A stretch of DNA of 64,000 nt from Patella vulgata (lineage: Eukaryota; Mollusca; Gastropoda; Patellidae), in the NCBI RefSeq assembly GCF_932274485.2, contig NC_065883.2, positions 67,437,210-67,501,209 on the forward strand, written 5' to 3'. Below, one piece after another: positions 59,862 through 64,000 of this stretch (position 1 is its first letter; each line of letters begins with the position of its first letter). The notes under the pieces were generated by a model. That model was not told the origin of the DNA. It saw only the letters and a program-made list of their open reading frames with translations, and made no database searches. The translations under genes and the position numbers were made by a program.

Positions 59862-59874
59862 GGTATTCGTGTCC
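54673..59874 (-). CDS. LYST: LYST exons 1-3: N-terminal region
   Basis: Exon 1 is 59709-59874, exon 2 is 58435-58534 and exon 3 is 54673-57461. Exon 1 (MCNQISQEF...[19 protein letters not shown]) aligns with the human N-terminus, where REFLTDVNRLC and GQYLVHGRGFLLL fill the same places. Exon 3 is one 2,789-bp exon of 929 codons, unusually long for this gene. It holds a basic/acidic linker (residues about 100-140), then helical armadillo-like sequence with the LYST motifs [20 protein letters not shown] and [20 protein letters not shown]. Its last third (ESSELTSEY..., [16 protein letters not shown]) looks disordered, followed by a helical tail. Splice phases join exactly (exon 2 ends in G, exon 3 begins AT, giving Asp). 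Confidence 0.93.
57540..57655 (-). mobile_element. TTAA MITE family D, reversed fragment
   Basis: Contains GACCTGCAGTAGGCAGATTG and CATAATTATGTATGTTTAAA. Adjacent to the only plus-strand SINE-A. Confidence 0.45.
57683..57950 (+). mobile_element. SINE-A, the only clear plus-orientation copy
   Basis: Head GGTTGGATAGCCGAATGGTT, box B GGTTTCAATTCCCC, core CTTCCTCCCACTGCTAAAGA, ends GAACCACATGTTAG with (TC)n. The last part before the usual GTTAAACCCC is lost. Confidence 0.88.
59012..59469. mobile_element. TTAA-flanked MITE (AGGAGCTAA termini)
   Basis: TTAA at 59008-59011 and 59470-59473. The inverted ends are AGGAGCTAAGTCTCTAAC and, reversed, AGGAGCTAAATCGCTAAC. The 458-bp interior has no coding capacity. 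A related right end (GAGGTATAGCTCCTTTA) occurs at about 62259-62275. Confidence 0.72.
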
Positions 59875-60005
59875 CTGGAATAAAAACAGCCGTCAACATC
59901 ATTATAAATAATGGGGTCATCAAAAACATGGATGTTCATCAGGCGCATGGTGAAGAACACAGTGAGTCGTCTGGAACATCACAATTAAACTAGAATACTG
60001 AGGGT

Positions 60006-60425
60006 CTACAAACTCAACACTTTCACACTCAACTCATCACTTCCACTCTCAATTCATCACTTTCACACTCAATTCATCACTGTCACACTCAATTCATCAC
60101 TGTCACACTCAACTCATCACTTTCACACTCAATTCATCACTGTCACACTCAACTCATCACTTTCACACTCAATTCATCACTGTCACACTCTCAATTCATC
60201 ACTGTCACACTCAACTCATCACTTTCACACTCAACTCGTCACTGTCACACTCAACTCATCACTTTCACACTCAACTCATCACTTTCACACTCAACTCGTC
60301 ACTGTCACACTCAACTCATCACTTTCACACTCAACTCATCACTGTCACACTCAACTCATCACTTTCACACTCAACTCATCACTTTCACACTCAACTCGTC
60401 ACTTCCACACTCAACTCATCATTTT
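60006..60425. repeat. 20-bp minisatellite upstream of LYST exon 1
   Basis: About 21 units of AACTCATCACTTTCACACTC with TTTC/TGTC and CATC/CGTC variants mixed. Confidence 0.92.
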
Positions 60426-61463
60426 CATAGTGCTGTAATGTTTCACTTTTATTTCAATTTTGATTAATTAATTATATGTTAAGCGATGTGAAGTACCTTT
60501 TGGGATCAGATTAATTAACTTTTTACATGCCCATGTGGACATATATTATCATGACCCCTGTCTATCCGGATGTACGACTGGACTCTGCAGGTCACAATTT
60601 TTATCCGATTTTGATGAAACTTGAAACTCCAGATGTCCCAATTTGTGTCTGATGTTTGATGAAACTTAAAATGTGTGTTTATTTCCCCAATATTTTGGTT
60701 CCCTTTGATACTGATTTTGATGTCAGACCGTAACATCCTTGATTATGGCCCCTTATTTTACGAAATCGCTTTTTTAGCTTGTTTTCTGTCTATCCATTGC
60801 AGGATTAAAAAACCTGCTCAAAGGAAGTGCTAAGACCTGTCCGTAATAAGAGGAATTACATTTCTAAGAGGTGTTTAGCAGTGCATATAAGCCAAGGACC
60901 CAGAGAAAAACCACAACCTTTTTGTCATCTACATTTACAAGATTTGGATGTAAATCATGAAACCTGACAAAACACCAGACATTACAGCGTAATACAACTA
61001 ATATACATATCTTCGACCGTCTCACCTAACAATCGATCAAAGTTATGACTTCCTTATGTTTATTGAAACAGCACCAAACACCCGCGTCACCAGAATAAAA
61101 CATGATTTTTTTTACAATAAAACAATCATAAATTGTCATTCACAGACTAAAACAATATCTATAATTATGTAACGCATGACGACATATACTATAATTCATA
61201 ACAATTGACAATTTTCTTGCACTTTTAATGGGGGTTTGTTTTGTGAATAAATAATTCTCTGTGGCATTGATTATTGTTATGATGGATGCTGGATGTTTCA
61301 AGGTGAACACAAATTAACATTTGGGGTTTTTTAACGCTATATATGTCAAGGTTATACTTTGTTGATGTGCACCCACCCACCCACCCACCAAGGCGTATGG
61401 CTCTAGTCTTTGGAACTATGACCAGGTAAACATTACCGATTAGCCTGAAGCCTAATCAAAGTC

Positions 61464-61589
61464 AACTCTGTAATTATATTAGAGAGACATTGTTTCATAA
61501 ATTATTATCTATTGATAATGTCTACTGGATTAAGTAGACAATAGATAATAATTTATGAAACAATGTCGCTCTAATATAATTACAGAGTT
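61464..61589. repeat. 50-bp-arm hairpin
   Basis: AACTCTGTAATTATATTAGA at the left is mirrored to 61589 with one mismatch (AGAGAC versus GTCGCT side) over 50 bp. The 25-base loop itself folds (GTCTACT...AGTAGAC). It abuts the tail of a SINE-A. Confidence 0.88.
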
Positions 61590-61591
61590 AT

Positions 61592-61828
61592 AGATAGATA
61601 GAAATGGGGTTTAACGTCCACTTGACACAAACTAGGTCATTTCGGGATTAACATATGGTTTCATTTTATTTCAATAATTCGCTTGTGCGTATGGGTCTTT
61701 AGCAGTGGGAGGAAACCAGAGGACCCAGAGAAAACCCATGAGGTTGGACAGGCGACCCTACTCCTTGTCACGTACAACTGGAAATTCGAAACCACGCCAG
61801 TTGATTCAATGACAGGCCTTATGATGTT
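61592..61828 (-). mobile_element. SINE-A, head truncated
   Basis: GATAGATAGAAATGGGGTTT to ATGACAGGCCTTATGATG; abuts the 61464-61589 hairpin. Confidence 0.87.
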
Positions 61829-62337
61829 TACCAGGTCATAGAAGCTTAACTGAGTCGAAAAGCATATATTAATGCAATAAGAATGTATATAAATTGATCT
61901 ATATTCAATTTTGAAATCAATTATTGTAATTTCTAATCAACAATTATTCGTGGAATTCGTGAACAGTCCAAATTGAACATCTGTCTTTTATGTCTGTTTA
62001 GTCAATTCTACAATTTTTTTTATAATTATTATTATGTCGTTTCTATAATTAATTTCACATTGTCTTGTATGATATGTTTTTCTTTGTTCATTACAAATGG
62101 CGTAAGAGTTACTGATTATAAAATGTTCATTGTGTCTTAAATATTGAATATTTATATCCCATATTTTCACGGCAAGCTAACGTCAATATTGATTGAAATG
62201 GACCAATATTGAATTCTTATTTGTGTTTCTAATTTCGAATGGTATGGAAAATATTGAGTTAGAGGTATAGCTCCTTTAGGTAATATAATTTTTACAGTTA
62301 TTGAGTTGACATGTGCACTCCTCATTTTCGAATCTAA

Positions 62338-62720
62338 TTAAAGATACATTATTTAAGAGTCTAATCTGCCTATTGTAGGTCTTTATTTTGGCTTCAAATA
62401 TCATATAAACTATTATCTATACATTTATTAACACGACAAGCCTATAATCAACTCACTGGGCCATCAGATGACCCTGATTTTAAGTAGATAAGAACCCTTC
62501 TGCCATTTAATGATTTACTTTAAAAACAGAAAAGAAAGACTAAGTCTTGAATAACAAGTACAGTTGTTACGATAATAAACAATCAATGTCCCATATTGTC
62601 AAAACCCCATACAGTGATTTGAATGAAATTTTCAATATATTCATTTTGAATTATCTATTTTTGAACTATTATAGCAAGAACGGTCAGCTCTTAATCCGAT
62701 CTTACATAATGTATCTTTAA
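62338..62720 (+). mobile_element. TTAA MITE family D, copy 3
   Basis: Both TTAA flanks present (62338-62341 and 62717-62720). The last 43 bp of the element is repeated again at 62721-62763 (GAGCAGCTCTTTATCTAAAT...). Confidence 0.7.
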
Positions 62721-62994
62721 GGAAGAGCAGCTCTTTATCTAAATCTTACATAAAGCATCTTTATTGAAGAGGTTATTCGTAGCCCACCATTTTGACATTC
62801 AATTTTTACAGTTATTTATTTGGCACATGTACTACCCATTTTAGAATCTAATAAATTACTAGGTTATTCATAACCACAGTATATGAACAATTTCCCAACA
62901 GTGGTTTGAAACTAAACATTAAATACAGTAACACCTACTAAAACAGCACACGTTAAACACAATACCCAAGTTGTATAGGTAGGGCAACTGCACA

Positions 62995-63860
62995 TTTATC
63001 TTTTTATAAATCATCAAGCAATCAAACTGCTTATAGATGCTTAGTCTACTCAGAAAATGTTCAGGGACAAACTTAGTCAAGGTTTTTGATGTAGTGAAAC
63101 TATAACACTTAGTTCATTAAAATAAACACAACAGTTCTATGGATAACAATTACTGTATTTCTATGTTTCAACAATGATTCTCTGGTCGTACCTTTAAAAG
63201 AAATACAGTAATTGTTATCCATAGAACAGTATACACTTCAAACAGTATACACTTAGTTCATCACTCTCCCTTAGCTAGATCCAAGTTATCATGTCCCAAA
63301 ACATCGACCAGTGAACTCAGTCAAGACATTCACCAAATGAACATATCTAACACCGTGTCTGAACATTTTAGCTCAATTAAAAGCAGAGTTGTTATGTTCG
63401 CAAGTCTTGGTCAATCCCTTCGCTTAAGCAGCAAATTCTCATCATCAAACTTAGTCAAGGTATTGTTGTAACGAACCATTACTCTCATCCAATTAGAATC
63501 AAAGTTATCATGTTAAAATTAATTAGTGCACAATGCTCATCACAAACTCTGTCAAGGCACTCATATAATAAACAGTCTACCTAAACTAGTTTGAGAGTTT
63601 TTGTGTTTCAAAGTCCCAATCAGCGAGACTGAAGTCTTTACTTAGTCTAAGGAAAAATTCACATCATCTAACTTAGTCTAGGTACTGATGTAATGAAACC
63701 ATACACCAAGGTCCACACTCTCACTCAATTAGAATCAAAGTTATCGAGCTCCAAAAACTAGACCAATCAAATTACTTACCGCTCTGCTTACCCTGAGAAG
63801 AAAATGCTTGTCATTAAACTAATTCAAGGTATTGATGTAATAAATCTATACATCGTAAGC
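62995..63860. repeat. Divergent array of the 145-bp repeat
   Basis: About six degenerate units sharing ACTTAGTCAAGGTATTGATG, CAATTAGAATCAAAGTTATC and GCTCTGCTTACCCTGAG with 16990-17475. Interrupted at 63134-63227 by a hairpin. Confidence 0.72.
63134..63227. repeat. Perfect 29-bp inverted repeat, inserted
   Basis: GTTCTATGGATAACAATTAC... at 63134-63162 is exactly complementary to 63199-63227. The repeat-array sequence ACTTAGTTCAT occurs on both sides (near 63106 and 63256), suggesting an insertion. The arm also occurs at about 16138-16157 (TAGTAATTGTTATCCATAAA). Confidence 0.75.
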
Positions 63861-63865
63861 CGAAT

Positions 63866-64000
63866 ATCATTTAATCTTTTGTATTTAGCACTAATTTCTT
63901 TCACATTAGTTTAATATCAAATCTCTGTTTAAAAATTTGTAAAAATCATTTCAAATCACCCCAAATCATCTAATTTGTAGGCTACACACGTCCAGTTTAA
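63866..64000 (+). repeat. Dispersed repeat family E, cut by the window end
   Basis: ATCATTTAATCTTTTGTATTTAGC onward, colinear with 39910-40035. Confidence 0.65.

Larger units (their letters stand above)
59875..64000. other. Region upstream of the first recognised LYST exon
   Basis: No coding sequence recognised. In order it holds a 20-bp minisatellite (60006-60425), unassigned AT-rich sequence, a long hairpin (61464-61589), a SINE-A copy, a TTAA-flanked MITE (62338-62720), and a divergent array of a roughly 145-bp repeat with a hairpin insertion to 63860. A 5' non-coding LYST exon or promoter may lie here or outside the window, but no TATA, CpG-rich block or initiator stands out. Confidence 0.6.

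Noticed and set aside
1-64000. Retrovirus, LTR element or Polinton copies
   Set aside because: No reverse transcriptase, integrase, capsid or paired long terminal repeats were recognised anywhere in the window.

Overview
This is a stretch of animal nuclear DNA. It is AT-rich and intron-dense, packed with SINEs, MITE-like elements and minisatellites, and most likely comes from a mollusc. The gene content shows a metazoan. The mollusc call is an inference from the style of the tRNA-derived SINEs with a GTTAAACCCCATTT tail, the (GACGGACA)n-flanked dispersed repeat and the general repeat texture. The species cannot be named from the sequence.

One host gene fills the window: a minus-strand orthologue of LYST (lysosomal trafficking regulator, the Chediak-Higashi gene, BEACH family). 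Its stop codon is at 4660-4662 and its most upstream recognisable coding exon is 59709-59874. I placed 53 coding exons by hand. Each has GT..AG boundaries on the minus strand, and the phases join without conflict into one open frame of about 3,634 codons (vertebrate LYST is about 3,800). Reading 5' to 3' (high to low coordinates): N-terminal helical region with one 2.8-kb exon (54673-57461); exons 4-9; ConA/laminin-G-like module (about 45.7-49.8 kb); armadillo-like and disordered middle (about 22.8-45.2 kb); BEACH-type PH domain (20.7-22.1 kb); BEACH domain (13.5-20.0 kb); WD40 propeller (4.7-13.0 kb). First-exon or promoter sequence is not recognised in 59.9-64 kb. No second gene is recognised in 1-4.66 kb or above 60 kb.

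Introns hold the rest. Two abundant tRNA-headed SINE families (called A and B here) have unrelated heads and bodies but share the 3' end GTTAAACCCCATTTC. Most copies lie antisense to LYST's reverse, that is, on the minus strand like the gene. There is one Tc1-type DNA transposon with an uninterrupted DD34E transposase (31593-33122), one non-autonomous hAT element with a perfect 8-bp target duplication (49004-49352), several TTAA-flanked and TA-flanked MITE-like elements, and two long hairpins (48083-48332 and 61464-61589).

The most unusual pattern is that many intronic tandem repeats are copies of the LYST exon-intron junction next to them. Each unit carries a few to about 40 bases of exon plus the splice donor or acceptor. 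I see this at nine junctions (exons 4, 8, 13, 14, 23, 24, 27, 38, 47). It leaves ladders of decoy splice sites beside the real ones and is the best candidate here for an undescribed phenomenon.
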